A program made the translations under genes and the position numbers. 64,000 nucleotides of DNA from DATKDP01 sp035546335 (lineage in GTDB: Bacteria; Acidobacteriota; Thermoanaerobaculia; Gp7-AA8). Shown here in pieces: positions 50,869 through 60,601 of the stretch (positions are counted from its first letter, which is position 1; the number at the start of each line of letters is the position of its first letter). The notes beneath the pieces were generated by a model. It was not told the DNA's origin and ran no database searches. It saw nothing but the letters and a program-made list of their open reading frames with translations. The stretch covers positions 124,001-188,000 of the forward strand of contig DATKDP010000056.1 of NCBI GenBank assembly GCA_035546335.1, in the 5' to 3' direction.

Positions 50869-52956
50869 CTAGGCGTGCTCGGCTTCGTGCGGCTTCTTCG
50901 ATTCGGCGATGATCTTTTCCTGAAGATTCCTCGGCACTTCCTCGTAATGTGAGAACTCCATGTGGAACGAGCCGCGACCCTGCGTGATCGAGCGAAGCGC
51001 CGAGCCGTAAGCCAGCATCTCCGCCATCGGCACGTGGGCCTTGATGACCTGCGTGTCGCCTTCGATGTCGATCCCGTCCATTCTTCCCCGCCGGGAGGTG
51101 AGATCTCCCATCAGGTCGCCGATGTACTCGCTGGGGGCATAGACCACGACGTTCATGATCGGCTCGAGAAGAGTGGGCTTTGCATTGGCCATCGCGTCTT
51201 TGAAGGCGAGAGCCCCGGCGATCTTGAAGGCCAGCTCGGACGAGTCGACCGGATGGAACTGGCCGTCGACCAATCGGATGCGGAAGTCCACCACCGGATA
51301 GCCGGCGAGATATCCCTGTATCCGGGCATCCTGAATCCCCTTCTCGACCGCAGGGATGTATTGGCGGGGAATCGATCCGCCGAAGATGTCGTCGACGAAC
51401 TCGAACTCGGCACCGCGCTCGAGCGGCTCCATTCTGATCTTGCAATCGGCGAACTGCCCGTGCCCGCCGGTCTGTTTCTTGTGGCGCCCATGCGCATCCG
51501 TCGCGCGGGTGATGGTCTCGCGATAGGGGACCTTCGGTGGATGGAGGATGACGTCCACGCCGTATTTTTTCTTGAGCTTTCCGACGGCGACCTCGACGTG
51601 CAGCTGCCCCTGTCCCGAGATCAGCATCTCCTTGGTCTGTTCGTCGCGACCGAATCGGATGGCGGGGTCCTCCTCCATCACTCGGGCCAGTGCCGTGGAG
51701 ATTTTGTCCTCGTCGCCTTTGGATTTCGGCTCGAGCGCGAAGGCGATCGCCGATTCGGGGTAGGCGATGTGATCGAGCTGGACAACGTGATCGCGCGCGC
51801 AAATCGTGTCGCCGGTTCGCGTGTCCTTCAGCTTGGCCACCGCTCCGATGTCTCCCGCCCGAAGCTCGGACACGGGAACCTGCTGCTTGCCCTGCAGCAG
51901 CTGCAGCTTGCCGACCCGCTCTTCGTGATCGCGGCTGCTGTTCCAGTACGCCGAGTCCGATTTCACGGTTCCCGAGAAAACGCGGAATGCCGAAACGCGG
52001 CCGGCGAACGGATCCGAGGTGGTCTTGAAGACGAGCGCCGCCGGAAACGCCTCGGCCCGTCGCTCGATCCGCATCTCCTCGCCGTTCTTTCCTTTGCCGG
52101 CAACCTCGCCTTCGACCGGTGAGGGAAGGAGCGTGACGAACGCATCGAGCAGAGCATGACCCCCGATGTTGTGCGACGAAGAGTCGAACAGGAGAGGAAA
52201 GACGGCCCGCGCCGCGATCTCGCGCCGCAGCCCCTCCACCAGTTCCTCCTGCGAAAGCCCCCCCTCCTCGAAGAAGCGCTCCATCAGGGTGTCGTCTCCC
52301 TCCGCCACTTTCTCGATCAGTTTCTCCCTCCACTCCTCCGCGGTCGCCCTCAGCTCGGCAGGGACCTCGATGTCCTCGTATTTTCCCGAGCCGTCTGTGT
52401 CGTAGCGGAACGCTCTCATCGAGAGGAGATCGACGACGCCGTGAAAATCCTTCTCTTCGCCCATCGGAAGCTGGATCGGAACGACGTTCCTGCCGAACTT
52501 CCTCTGCAGCGAGTCGATCGTCCTCTGGGCCGATGCGCGTTCACGATCCATCTTGTTGGACACGATGATCGAGGGGAGCCCCATCTCCTCGGCGAATTTC
52601 CAGACTTTCTCGGTCGTGACTTCGACGCCGGTGACCCCGCTGACGACCACGGCGGCAGCATCGGCCACGCGCATGCCGCTCCTGGCCTCGGTCAGAAAGA
52701 TGCCGAATCCCGGCGTGTCGATGAGGTTGATCTTCTTTTCCTTCCACTCAGCGAACGCGACCGCAGCCGAGATCGAGTGTTTTCGCTCGATCTCATCGGC
52801 GTCGAAGTCGGTCACCGTGGTACCGTCATCGATGCTGCCAAGGCGCGTAACCGCCCCTGAATTGAACAATAACTGGGCGACGAGGGTCGTCTTCCCCGTG
52901 TCGTTGTGCCCCACCACGGCGATGTTTCGAATCTCGGGTCCCGAATAAACCTTCAT
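50869..52956 (-). CDS. EF-G paralogue (FusA2-like)
   Basis: 695 residues, GTPase of the EF-G family. GHNDTGKTTL (P-loop) and SNKMDRE are conserved, and the domain order matches EF-G to the end. The switch II motif reads DTPGF, not DTPGH: the histidine that helps GTP hydrolysis in canonical EF-G and EF-Tu is absent, as in FusA2/EF-G-II paralogues. HKKQTGGHGQFADC is kept. A role in ribosome recycling or stress translation is plausible; it is probably not the main translocase. GAGGAGA precedes the ATG. Confidence 0.88.
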   Translation of the reverse strand: MKVYSGPEIRNIAVVGHNDTGKTTLVAQLLFNSGAVTRLGSIDDGTTVTDFDADEIERKHSISAAVAFAEWKEKKINLIDTPGFGIFLTEARSGMRVADAAAVVVSGVTGVEVTTEKVWKFAEEMGLPSIIVSNKMDRERASAQRTIDSLQRKFGRNVVPIQLPMGEEKDFHGVVDLLSMRAFRYDTDGSGKYEDIEVPAELRATAEEWREKLIEKVAEGDDTLMERFFEEGGLSQEELVEGLRREIAARAVFPLLFDSSSHNIGGHALLDAFVTLLPSPVEGEVAGKGKNGEEMRIERRAEAFPAALVFKTTSDPFAGRVSAFRVFSGTVKSDSAYWNSSRDHEERVGKLQLLQGKQQVPVSELRAGDIGAVAKLKDTRTGDTICARDHVVQLDHIAYPESAIAFALEPKSKGDEDKISTALARVMEEDPAIRFGRDEQTKEMLISGQGQLHVEVAVGKLKKKYGVDVILHPPKVPYRETITRATDAHGRHKKQTGGHGQFADCKIRMEPLERGAEFEFVDDIFGGSIPRQYIPAVEKGIQDARIQGYLAGYPVVDFRIRLVDGQFHPVDSSELAFKIAGALAFKDAMANAKPTLLEPIMNVVVYAPSEYIGDLMGDLTSRRGRMDGIDIEGDTQVIKAHVPMAEMLAYGSALRSITQGRGSFHMEFSHYEEVPRNLQEKIIAESKKPHEAEHA

Positions 52957-53195
52957 GCGTGTCTCCTCGAAGGGATGTAACAATTCACGGTCCGAACGCG
53001 AATCATAATTTAAAATGGAGTCAGGTTCCCACGACATCCGGAAGGATCGGATGCACCGAGCGGTTTCCTGAGGACGAGCAGGGAGTATATCATTGCGCTT
53101 CGACATGCCGTGGCGGGCGAGCTCGACGGATGGCATGAGCAGAGGGATACGAGAATGCGACCAGCGATGTGGTTGACGGATGGAGGATCTCGACG

Positions 53196-55220
53196 TTGAA
53201 GCTCGCCCGATACGAAGTAGTTCGCGAGCTCGGCAAAGGCGCGATGGGAATCGTCTATCTCGCCAAGGATCCGCTCATCGGCCGGCTCGTCGCTCTCAAG
53301 ACCATACGCCCTGCAACCGGCGATGACGACGAGGCGAAGGAATTCCAGGAGCGTTTCGTTCGCGAGGCGCAGGCAGCCGGGATTCTCAGTCACTCCGCCA
53401 TCGTCACCGTTCACGACATCGGACAGGATCCCGAATCCGGCGTCTCTTTCATCGCCATGGAGTACATCGAGGGATCGAACCTGAAGGAGGTCCTCCAGCA
53501 GGGGACTCCGTTCGATCATTTCCAGGTCGCCGAGGTCGTCTCTCAGGTGGCTGACGCGATCGACTATGCCCATTCGAAGGGAATCATTCATCGCGACGTC
53601 AAACCGGCGAACATCATTCTCTGCGGCGAAGCGCGCGCGAAGATCACCGATTTCGGCATCGCCAAGATCGCCTCGGGGGTGAGCAATCTCACGACGACGG
53701 GGCAGTTCCTCGGAACGCCGAACTACATGGCGCCGGAACAGATCAAGGGAACGAAAATCGACGGACGAACCGACATCTTCTCGCTGGGCATCGTTTTCTA
53801 CGAAGCTCTGTCACGCCGCAAGCCGTTCGGCGGCGACTCCCTCACTACGATCTCCTACAAGATCGTTCATGAGCCTTTCCCTCCCCTTCGCGACATCGAT
53901 CCGTCGATTCCCGAAGGCTTCGAAGAGATCATCGGCCGGTGCCTCGCGAAGGATCCCGCCGATCGCTATCAACGAGCGCGCGAGCTGGCAAACGACATCC
54001 GGGCCATCGTTCGAGGCGAAGCGCTCGAACGGCAGGTCGATTCTTCGGCATTCGAAGAAACGGTGATGAGCCACGATGGCGAAAAGATCCCGACGATGGA
54101 GATTCCATTCCCCGAGGCGGACTCCGAAGCCACGGCCATCGGCAGTGAAGGAAGGCTGGAATCGAGTGCAACGCGGGCACGACGCGCCGCAGCCGGTGCG
54201 ACTGCCGCAACAGCAGCACCGGTAGCTGCCGCTACACCTGCCGCGCGCACGGCTCGCCGCGCCCCCAGCGCCATCGCACGGCCCGCCGCCGCACAGCTCC
54301 GTCAATTGATCACCTCGAAGATCTCCGCTCCGGTCTTCTTCGGGATCATCGCGATCATTCTGATCCCGCTCACCATCGGGGTGATCGCGATCAAGCAGGG
54401 GGAGGTTCCGGTCCCCGAGGTCGACGAGCAGCGCGCGGCTGTGGTGGCGAGACAGCGTCTGCTCCGGCAGCAGGGAACGGCTCACTTGCGCCGAGGCAAT
54501 GTGGAAGCGGCCTACGCCTCCTTCCAGGAGCTTCACAAGATCGCTCCGAAATCGCCGATGGTGATCAATGTTCTCGGCAAGCTCGACGAGATCCGCATCC
54601 AGGACATGACCCAGCAGCAACGACTCGGTCAGGCGAAGACGATCTTCGACGAAGGGCGTCTGCTCTACGACGAGCGCAACTACGAAGATGCCATTCCCCT
54701 CTTCGAGGAGGCGTTTCATCTCGATCCGAACCTCAACGAAGCGGTCAACTACCTGAAGATGAGCCGCGAACAGCTCGCAGTCCAGGCCAGAAGCACCGAG
54801 CGCGCAGAAACACGAGCGGAGCTCGCGCGGGTCACCGAGCAGGGCAGCCAGAGCTCTGCGCAACCGAACGGGCAGACGACTTCACAGCCCGCCAGACAGC
54901 AGCCGGCTACACTCGTCACCTCGTTCAAGGGAACGGTCAACGACGGTTACATTCTGGTGAAGGTCAACGGCGAGACCATCGTCTACGAGAACCTTTCCGA
55001 AGAGCCGAAGGGCTTCCTTCGCCGTCGCGTCCCGCGCGACATCGCCAAGAGGAGCGAGGTCCCCTCCGGGCGCGTCGAGATCGAAGTGTGGGTCGTCGTC
55101 CAGAGACTGGGAATCCAGGAACAGCGCAAGCTGCAGGAGACGCTCCAGCCGGGAAGCGTGCGAAGCCTGATCGTCACGCTCGACCCGGGCAGCAAACGGC
55201 TCACGCTCACGCTCTCGTAG
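53196..55220 (+). CDS. Membrane Ser/Thr protein kinase with TPR-like region
   Basis: 674 residues. Kinase domain (about 4-270) is complete: LGKGAMGIVYLAKD (P-loop), VALKT lysine, GIIHRDVKPANIIL, DFGIAK, and GTPNYMAPEQ. An Ala/Pro-rich linker leads to one membrane helix (FFGIIAIILIPLTIGVIAI), and a TPR-like outer region (YEDAIPLFEEAFHLDPNLNE) closes the protein. TTG 53196 has GGAGGA 8 nt upstream. Hanks-type receptor kinase; ligand unknown. It ends 85 bp before the kynurenine genes. Confidence 0.92.
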   Translation: MKLARYEVVRELGKGAMGIVYLAKDPLIGRLVALKTIRPATGDDDEAKEFQERFVREAQAAGILSHSAIVTVHDIGQDPESGVSFIAMEYIEGSNLKEVLQQGTPFDHFQVAEVVSQVADAIDYAHSKGIIHRDVKPANIILCGEARAKITDFGIAKIASGVSNLTTTGQFLGTPNYMAPEQIKGTKIDGRTDIFSLGIVFYEALSRRKPFGGDSLTTISYKIVHEPFPPLRDIDPSIPEGFEEIIGRCLAKDPADRYQRARELANDIRAIVRGEALERQVDSSAFEETVMSHDGEKIPTMEIPFPEADSEATAIGSEGRLESSATRARRAAAGATAATAAPVAAATPAARTARRAPSAIARPAAAQLRQLITSKISAPVFFGIIAIILIPLTIGVIAIKQGEVPVPEVDEQRAAVVARQRLLRQQGTAHLRRGNVEAAYASFQELHKIAPKSPMVINVLGKLDEIRIQDMTQQQRLGQAKTIFDEGRLLYDERNYEDAIPLFEEAFHLDPNLNEAVNYLKMSREQLAVQARSTERAETRAELARVTEQGSQSSAQPNGQTTSQPARQQPATLVTSFKGTVNDGYILVKVNGETIVYENLSEEPKGFLRRRVPRDIAKRSEVPSGRVEIEVWVVVQRLGIQEQRKLQETLQPGSVRSLIVTLDPGSKRLTLTLS

Positions 55221-55305
55221 CGAGCCCGCCGCTTGTCGCCCGCTGTCGTGCTCGAACCATCTCCGCGGGCTGACCGACGCCGCTTTCGAGCATTCGAGGA
55301 GGACC

Positions 55306-55818
55306 ATGGACACCGGGGCCATCAACTTCAAGCAGTGGATCGAGGAGTACCGGCATCTTCTCCAACCGCCGGTTGGAAACAAGAAGGTCTTCGACAGCGA
55401 CGAGTTGATCGTCATGGTCGTCGGCGGTCCGAACAGTCGCAAGGATTACCACATCGACGAAGGTCCCGAGTTCTTCTATCAGCTCGAAGGGGAGATGCTC
55501 CTCAAGACCATCCAGGATGGAAACGTCGTCGACATCCCGATTCGCAGCGGAGAGATCTTCCTGCTGCCGCCGCGCGTACCTCACTCGCCGCAACGCTTCC
55601 CGAATTCCGTCGGCCTGGTCATCGAGCGCAAGCGCCTCGAGAACGAGCTCGACGGCCTTCAGTGGTATTGCGACAACTGTACGAACCTGCTCTATGAGGA
55701 GTTTTTTCCGCTGAAGAACATCGAGAAAGACTTTCCTCCGGTGTTCGACCGCTTTTTCGGCAACATCGAGCATCGCACCTGCGACCGATGCGGAACGGTG
55801 ATGCCGCCACCGAAGTGA
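55306..55818 (+). CDS. nbaC: 3-Hydroxyanthranilate 3,4-dioxygenase
   Basis: 170 residues. Iron ligands His49, Glu55 and His93 (KDYHIDEGPEFF; PHSPQRF) and the second, rubredoxin-like metal site Cys122/125 and Cys159/162 (CDNC; CDRCG) are all visible. It opens 3-hydroxyanthranilate to 2-amino-3-carboxymuconate semialdehyde. GAGGAGG precedes the ATG. First gene of a four-gene overlapping cluster. Confidence 0.95.
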   Translation: MDTGAINFKQWIEEYRHLLQPPVGNKKVFDSDELIVMVVGGPNSRKDYHIDEGPEFFYQLEGEMLLKTIQDGNVVDIPIRSGEIFLLPPRVPHSPQRFPNSVGLVIERKRLENELDGLQWYCDNCTNLLYEEFFPLKNIEKDFPPVFDRFFGNIEHRTCDRCGTVMPPPK

Positions 55819-56870
55819 GCCGCACTGGCTCGATTCTCAACGTGCTCAAGATCGACATCCACACTCACATCCTGCCGGAGCGGTGGCCCGACCTGGCCGG
55901 CAGATACGGCTACGGCGGATTCGTGGCTCTCGAACATCATCGTCCCGGAAAGGCTCGGATGATGATCGACGACACCTGCTTCCGCGAGATCGGAAGCAAC
56001 TGCTGGGACCCGGAGGTCCGCCTCGCGGAATGCGACCGTGAAGGAGTCGACGTCCAGGTTCTTTCGACCGTTCCCGTCATGTTCAGCTACTGGGCGAAGG
56101 CGCAGGATGCACTCGATCTCGCGCGGATGCTCAACGATCACATCGCCGGAGTCGTGCACGATCACCCGAAGCGCTTCGCCGGCCTCGCTACGCTGCCGAT
56201 GCAGGATGCCGATCTCGCGGTCCGCGAGCTCGAGCGCGCCGTCCGCGAGCTCGGCCTCGCTGGCGTGCAGATCGGCACGAACGTCAACGGAACGAATCTC
56301 GACGCGCCTGAGCTCTTCCCGGTTTTCGAGGCCGCATCCGATCTGGATGTGGCGATCTTCGTCCACCCCTGGGAAGTGGTCGGTCGCGAGCGCATGGCGA
56401 AGTACTGGCTTCCGTGGCTCGTCGGGATGCCGGCGGAGACCTCGCTGGCGATCTGCTCACTGATCTTCGGCGGAGTCCTCGAACGGCTTCCCCGGCTGCG
56501 CATCGCCTTCGCGCACGGTGGAGGCGCCTTTCCCACGACCATAGGGCGCATTGCACGCGGCTTCGAAGCGCGTCCCGATCTCTGCGCCGTCGACAACGAG
56601 GTCGACCCGCGCGAATATCTCACCAGAATCTACGTCGACTCTCTTTCACACGATCCGCGGATCCTCTGCTACATGGTCGATGCCATGGGCGCAGACCGAA
56701 TCGCCCTCGGAACCGACTATCCGTTCCCCCTGGGAGAGCGTCATCCCGGCGAGATCGTCGATTCCTGCGGCTTCGATGAACCGACCGTCGCACGTCTGTT
56801 TCATGGTACGGCCCTCGAGTGGCTCGGAATGGAGCGGGAGCAGTTCGTCCCCGACGGCGGTTCGAGATGA
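55815..56870 (+). CDS. nbaD: 2-Amino-3-carboxymuconate-6-semialdehyde decarboxylase
   Basis: 351 residues, amidohydrolase superfamily. HxH near the N-terminus (IDIHTHIL), VHPWE (His), and GTDYPFP (Asp) are the zinc ligands of ACMSD. The enzyme decarboxylates the nbaC product. GTG 55815 overlaps the nbaC stop (GTGA); GTG 55842 is an alternative. It directs carbon to 2-aminomuconate and away from quinolinate and NAD. Confidence 0.9.
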   Translation: MSRTGSILNVLKIDIHTHILPERWPDLAGRYGYGGFVALEHHRPGKARMMIDDTCFREIGSNCWDPEVRLAECDREGVDVQVLSTVPVMFSYWAKAQDALDLARMLNDHIAGVVHDHPKRFAGLATLPMQDADLAVRELERAVRELGLAGVQIGTNVNGTNLDAPELFPVFEAASDLDVAIFVHPWEVVGRERMAKYWLPWLVGMPAETSLAICSLIFGGVLERLPRLRIAFAHGGGAFPTTIGRIARGFEARPDLCAVDNEVDPREYLTRIYVDSLSHDPRILCYMVDAMGADRIALGTDYPFPLGERHPGEIVDSCGFDEPTVARLFHGTALEWLGMEREQFVPDGGSR

Positions 56871-58171
56871 CGATCCGGCCCGACTTCACCCGTGGGATCG
56901 ACAGGGCGCTCGAGCTCGATCGAGCCGATCCACTCGCCTCGTTTCGAGATGAATTTCACATTCCCGGACGAAGCGACGGCAAAGATGAGATCTACCTCGC
57001 TGGTAACTCCCTCGGGCTTCAACCGAAACGAACCGCGGCCCACATCGAACAGGAGCTCTCCGACTGGCGCCATCTCGCGGTCAAGGGACACCTCGAGGCG
57101 CGCAGCCCATGGCTTCCCTACCATGAATTCCTGGCCGAGCCGATGGCGGCAATCGTCGGAGGACTGCCGGTGGAAGTCGTCACGATGAACTCGCTGACGG
57201 CGAACCTCCACTTTCTGCTGGTCAGCTTCTACCGGCCGACTGCTTCGCGGCATCGCATCCTGATGGAGGATCGCGCATTCCCCTCCGATCATTACGCCGC
57301 GACCTCGCAGATCCTTTTTCATGGCTACGATCCCGCCGCATCGCTTCTGCTGGTCAGACCTCGTGAGGGAGAGGAGGCCATCCGAAGAGACGATCTGCTC
57401 GAGCTGATCGAGCGCGAAGGGGAGTCGATCGCGCTGATCCTCCTTCCGGGCGTTCAGTACTACACCGGCCAGGCATTCGACATGGAAGCGATCGCCGCAG
57501 CAGGGCGGGCGAAAGGATGCGTGATCGGCTTCGATCTTGCCCATGCCGCCGGGAACCTCCTTGTCCGGCTTCACGACTGGAATGTCGACTTCGCGTGCTG
57601 GTGCACCTACAAGTATCTCAACTCCGGACCGGGCTCGACGGGCGGGGCGTTCGTGCACGAGCGCCACGCGAAGCGATTCGACCTGCCGCGGTTCGGGGGG
57701 TGGTGGGGGCACGACAAGAGCACGCGATTCCTGATGGGACCTGAGTTCCGCCCGATGGCGGGAGCCGAGGGGTGGCAGGTGAGCAACCCGCCGATTCTTT
57801 CGCTTGCTGCGATTCGCGCGTCGCTGGAGGTGTTCACCGAGGCGGGTGGAATGGAGCCGCTGCGCGAGAAATCGGCCCGGCTGACCGGGTATCTCGAACA
57901 GCTCCTTCGCTCCATGCCCGGCGGTTCGGTGTCGATCCTGACGCCGTCGAATTCAGAGGAGCGTGGATGCCAGTTGTCGCTGACGGTCGGGCATCCTGAA
58001 AGATCGGGAAGGGAGGTGTTCGAGCGTCTGGAGGCGGGAGGGGTTGCCTGTGACTGGCGCGAGCCGAACGTGATTCGCGTCGCGCCGGCGCCGCTGTACA
58101 ACAGCTTCACCGATGTCTATCGATTCGCCGACATTCTGGGAAGAGAGCTCGGCCTTCATGACACGCGATGA
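56867..58171 (+). CDS. kynU: Kynureninase
   Basis: 434-residue PLP enzyme splitting kynurenine or 3-hydroxykynurenine to (3-hydroxy)anthranilate and alanine. IYLAGNSLGLQPK, FDLAHAAGNL (Asp for the pyridine nitrogen), and TYKYLNSGPG (PLP lysine) match. Start ATG 56867 overlaps the preceding stop. Confidence 0.95.
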   Translation: MTIRPDFTRGIDRALELDRADPLASFRDEFHIPGRSDGKDEIYLAGNSLGLQPKRTAAHIEQELSDWRHLAVKGHLEARSPWLPYHEFLAEPMAAIVGGLPVEVVTMNSLTANLHFLLVSFYRPTASRHRILMEDRAFPSDHYAATSQILFHGYDPAASLLLVRPREGEEAIRRDDLLELIEREGESIALILLPGVQYYTGQAFDMEAIAAAGRAKGCVIGFDLAHAAGNLLVRLHDWNVDFACWCTYKYLNSGPGSTGGAFVHERHAKRFDLPRFGGWWGHDKSTRFLMGPEFRPMAGAEGWQVSNPPILSLAAIRASLEVFTEAGGMEPLREKSARLTGYLEQLLRSMPGGSVSILTPSNSEERGCQLSLTVGHPERSGREVFERLEAGGVACDWREPNVIRVAPAPLYNSFTDVYRFADILGRELGLHDTR

Positions 58172-59507
58172 TTCGCGAGACGTGACGCTCATCGGCGCCG
58201 GACTGGCCGGCTCCCTTCTCGCGATCTATCTCGCCAGGCGCGGTTTCGAGGTCGCCATCTTCGAGCGTCGCCCCGACCTTCGCAGAGTGAACATCGCCGC
58301 CGGACGCTCGATCAATCTGGCGCTGGCGAATCGCGGCATCCATGCACTTCGCGAAGTGGGGCTGATGGATCGGATCGAGCCACTGCTCATTCCGATGGCC
58401 GGGCGAATGCTCCACGACGAAGCCGGAAATCTCCAGTTCCTTCCTTACGGCAGCAGGCCGGAAGAAGTGATCTATTCCGTTTCGCGGGGAGCACTCAACG
58501 GAATCATGATGGATGCCGCGGAGGCGGGAGGAGTCACGATTCATTTTCTTCACAATTGTCGTGAGGTCGATTTCGAGCAGCGCGAGGTGACGGCCATCAT
58601 CGATGACGGCCGCGCCCGACGATTTCCCTATCGCACGCTGATCGGTACCGACGGGAGCGCCTCCGCTGTTCGCGACGCGGTCATGCGTGCGACCGGAGGA
58701 GAATCGCGCGAGGAGCCTCTCGAGCACAGCTACAAGGAGCTGTCGATTCCACCCTCTCCGGATGGCGGATTTCGCATCGAGCGGAACGCGCTTCACATCT
58801 GGCCGCGGGGGGAGTTCATGCTCATCGCCCTCCCGAACATCGACGGCAGCTTCACGGTGACGCTCTTTCTGCCGAATGAAGGTCCCGAGAGCTTCGCCTC
58901 ACTCACCACCGCAGAGGCCGTGCTCTCTTTCTTCGAGCGGCGGTTCGCCGATGCCGTTCCCCTTCTCCCCGATCTGACGGAGGCATTCTTCGAAAATCCC
59001 ACCGGACACCTCAGCACGATACGCTGCTGGCCGTGGCACTATCGCGATCAGGCGGTCCTTCTCGGCGACGCTGCGCACGCGATCGTCCCCTTCCACGGTC
59101 AGGGAATGAACTGCGCATTCGAGGACTGCAGTGAGCTGAATGCCTGTCTCGATTCGTCCGATGGAACGTGGGAGCCCGTCTTCGCCGAGCTCGCACGGCG
59201 GCGCAAGCCGAACGCCGAAGCGATCGCCGACATGGCACTCGAAAATTACGTCGAGATGCGAAGCTCGGTGCGCGATCCGAAGTTTCAACTTTGGAAGGAG
59301 GCCGCCTTCCGGCTCGAGGAGCGCCAGCCGGGACGGTTCATTCCGCGCTACTCGATGGTCATGTTTCATTCGATCCCCTATGCCGAGGCAAAACGACGCG
59401 GCGCGATCCAGGACGAGATTCTCGAGGAGCTGACTCGCGAGACGGCGACCGCGGCCGAGGTCGACTACGAGAAGGCCGATCGCCTGATCGCCTCCCGGCT
59501 CGGGTAG
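58158..59507 (+). CDS. kmo: Kynurenine 3-monooxygenase
   Basis: 449-residue flavoprotein. LIGAGLAGSLLAIYLARRG is the FAD-binding start, LLGDAAHAIVPFHGQGMNCAFED the second FAD motif, and RPDLR the KMO-type loop. No C-terminal membrane helix is obvious. It hydroxylates L-kynurenine. ATG 58158 lies 14 bases inside the end of kynU, completing an overlap-linked cluster of four. Confidence 0.95.
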   Translation: MTRDDSRDVTLIGAGLAGSLLAIYLARRGFEVAIFERRPDLRRVNIAAGRSINLALANRGIHALREVGLMDRIEPLLIPMAGRMLHDEAGNLQFLPYGSRPEEVIYSVSRGALNGIMMDAAEAGGVTIHFLHNCREVDFEQREVTAIIDDGRARRFPYRTLIGTDGSASAVRDAVMRATGGESREEPLEHSYKELSIPPSPDGGFRIERNALHIWPRGEFMLIALPNIDGSFTVTLFLPNEGPESFASLTTAEAVLSFFERRFADAVPLLPDLTEAFFENPTGHLSTIRCWPWHYRDQAVLLGDAAHAIVPFHGQGMNCAFEDCSELNACLDSSDGTWEPVFAELARRRKPNAEAIADMALENYVEMRSSVRDPKFQLWKEAAFRLEERQPGRFIPRYSMVMFHSIPYAEAKRRGAIQDEILEELTRETATAAEVDYEKADRLIASRLG

Positions 59508-59562
59508 GGACGCTTTCAACCTGCGCTCCTGGGCGCTGGTCTGTCACAGTTGCCGGACTCGC

Positions 59563-59592
59563 GAGGGGCGGCGGGACGCCGCCTCGATCGGG
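59563..59592. repeat. Repeat C, exact inverted copy of 12125-12154
   Basis: 30 bp identical to the reverse complement of the copy inside the VanX-like gene. Located between convergent kmo and the D-amino-acid oxidase gene, where the hairpin could act as a transcript end. Confidence 0.85.
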
Positions 59593-59641
59593 CGAGGACG
59601 CCCGACCCCCTCGGACGCGGGCATCCTCTCCGCGTGACTCT

Positions 59642-60601
59642 CTACGCCTTCGCCAACTCCACCACTTCGGCGGCGCATCCCCAGGAGAGGGTGAATCCCG
59701 CGCCGCCGTGCCCGTAGTTGTGGATGACCTTGCAGCCGTCGCCCAGCATTTCGGATTCGAGCCGGACTTCCGAGCGCCCCGGGCGCAGCCCGACCGCCGC
59801 TCCGAGGATCTCGGCCCGCTCGAGCCCGGGCTCGAGCTGCATACAGCGGCGGACGATGTCGCGAGAGACCTCCTCGTCGGGCTCCAGTTCCCAGACATCC
59901 CGTTCCGCAGTTCCGCCGAGAATGCAATCGTCCGACCGCGGCACGACGTAGGCGAGGGAGAGGTGGCCGAAATCGTCGGCGATCGCCCGCCGCAATCCCG
60001 GATTCGTCGTCCTGACCACCTGACCCCTGATCGGATGAACGTCGGAATCGCGACTCAGATCTCGCGCTCCCAGGCCGCTGCAGTTGATGATCAGGCCAGC
60101 GGGAGCGGCCACGTCCTGAAGGTCCGCGAGCCCTCCTTCGATCATAGTGATCGTGCCGCCGAGCTCAGCGAACCGTCGCATCAGGAACGGCAGATACCGA
60201 GGCGTCTCGATCAGCGGAACCGTTGCGACGAGCCCATCACGATATCCATGCGGCAGCTCAGCGGCGGCGAGTCGCCGGAGCCCGATGACGCTCCCCATCC
60301 AGTCCGGATCATTCGCCGGCTCGTCGAAGAGCTCGATCATCTCCACCATGGAGATTCCACTGTCCGGTGTCTCCGCCAGCTCGGCGAAGATCTCGTAAGA
60401 GTGTCGCGCCCATCGAGTGACACGATCTGCCGGATAGGCGAGGTACGGAAACCAGATCGCCGCCGCACGGTCGGAGGTGGTGTTCGGGGGTACCTCTCTG
60501 GTGACGATCGAAACATCGAGACCCGCCTCTTGGAGCGCGACGGCCGATGTGAGACCGGAAACACCCGAGCCGATCACCGTGACTCGCCCGGGTGGGATCA
60601 A
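59642..60601 (-). CDS. D-amino-acid oxidase (FAD)
   Basis: 319 residues. FAD-binding GSGVSGLTSAVALQEAG, AAIWFPYLAYP (DAO-type), GLRPGRSEVRLE and the DAO signature HNYGHGGAGFTLSWGCA. It oxidises D-amino acids to keto acids with H2O2. The chosen TTG start at 60601 overlaps the stop of the PII-like gene (TTGA). Last in the sbtA-sbtB set. Confidence 0.88.
   Translation of the reverse strand: MIPPGRVTVIGSGVSGLTSAVALQEAGLDVSIVTREVPPNTTSDRAAAIWFPYLAYPADRVTRWARHSYEIFAELAETPDSGISMVEMIELFDEPANDPDWMGSVIGLRRLAAAELPHGYRDGLVATVPLIETPRYLPFLMRRFAELGGTITMIEGGLADLQDVAAPAGLIINCSGLGARDLSRDSDVHPIRGQVVRTTNPGLRRAIADDFGHLSLAYVVPRSDDCILGGTAERDVWELEPDEEVSRDIVRRCMQLEPGLERAEILGAAVGLRPGRSEVRLESEMLGDGCKVIHNYGHGGAGFTLSWGCAAEVVELAKA

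Noticed and set aside
55306..59507. Kynurenine cluster as a route to NAD
   Set aside because: ACMSD is present in the cluster and nadC is not; it removes the precursor of quinolinate.
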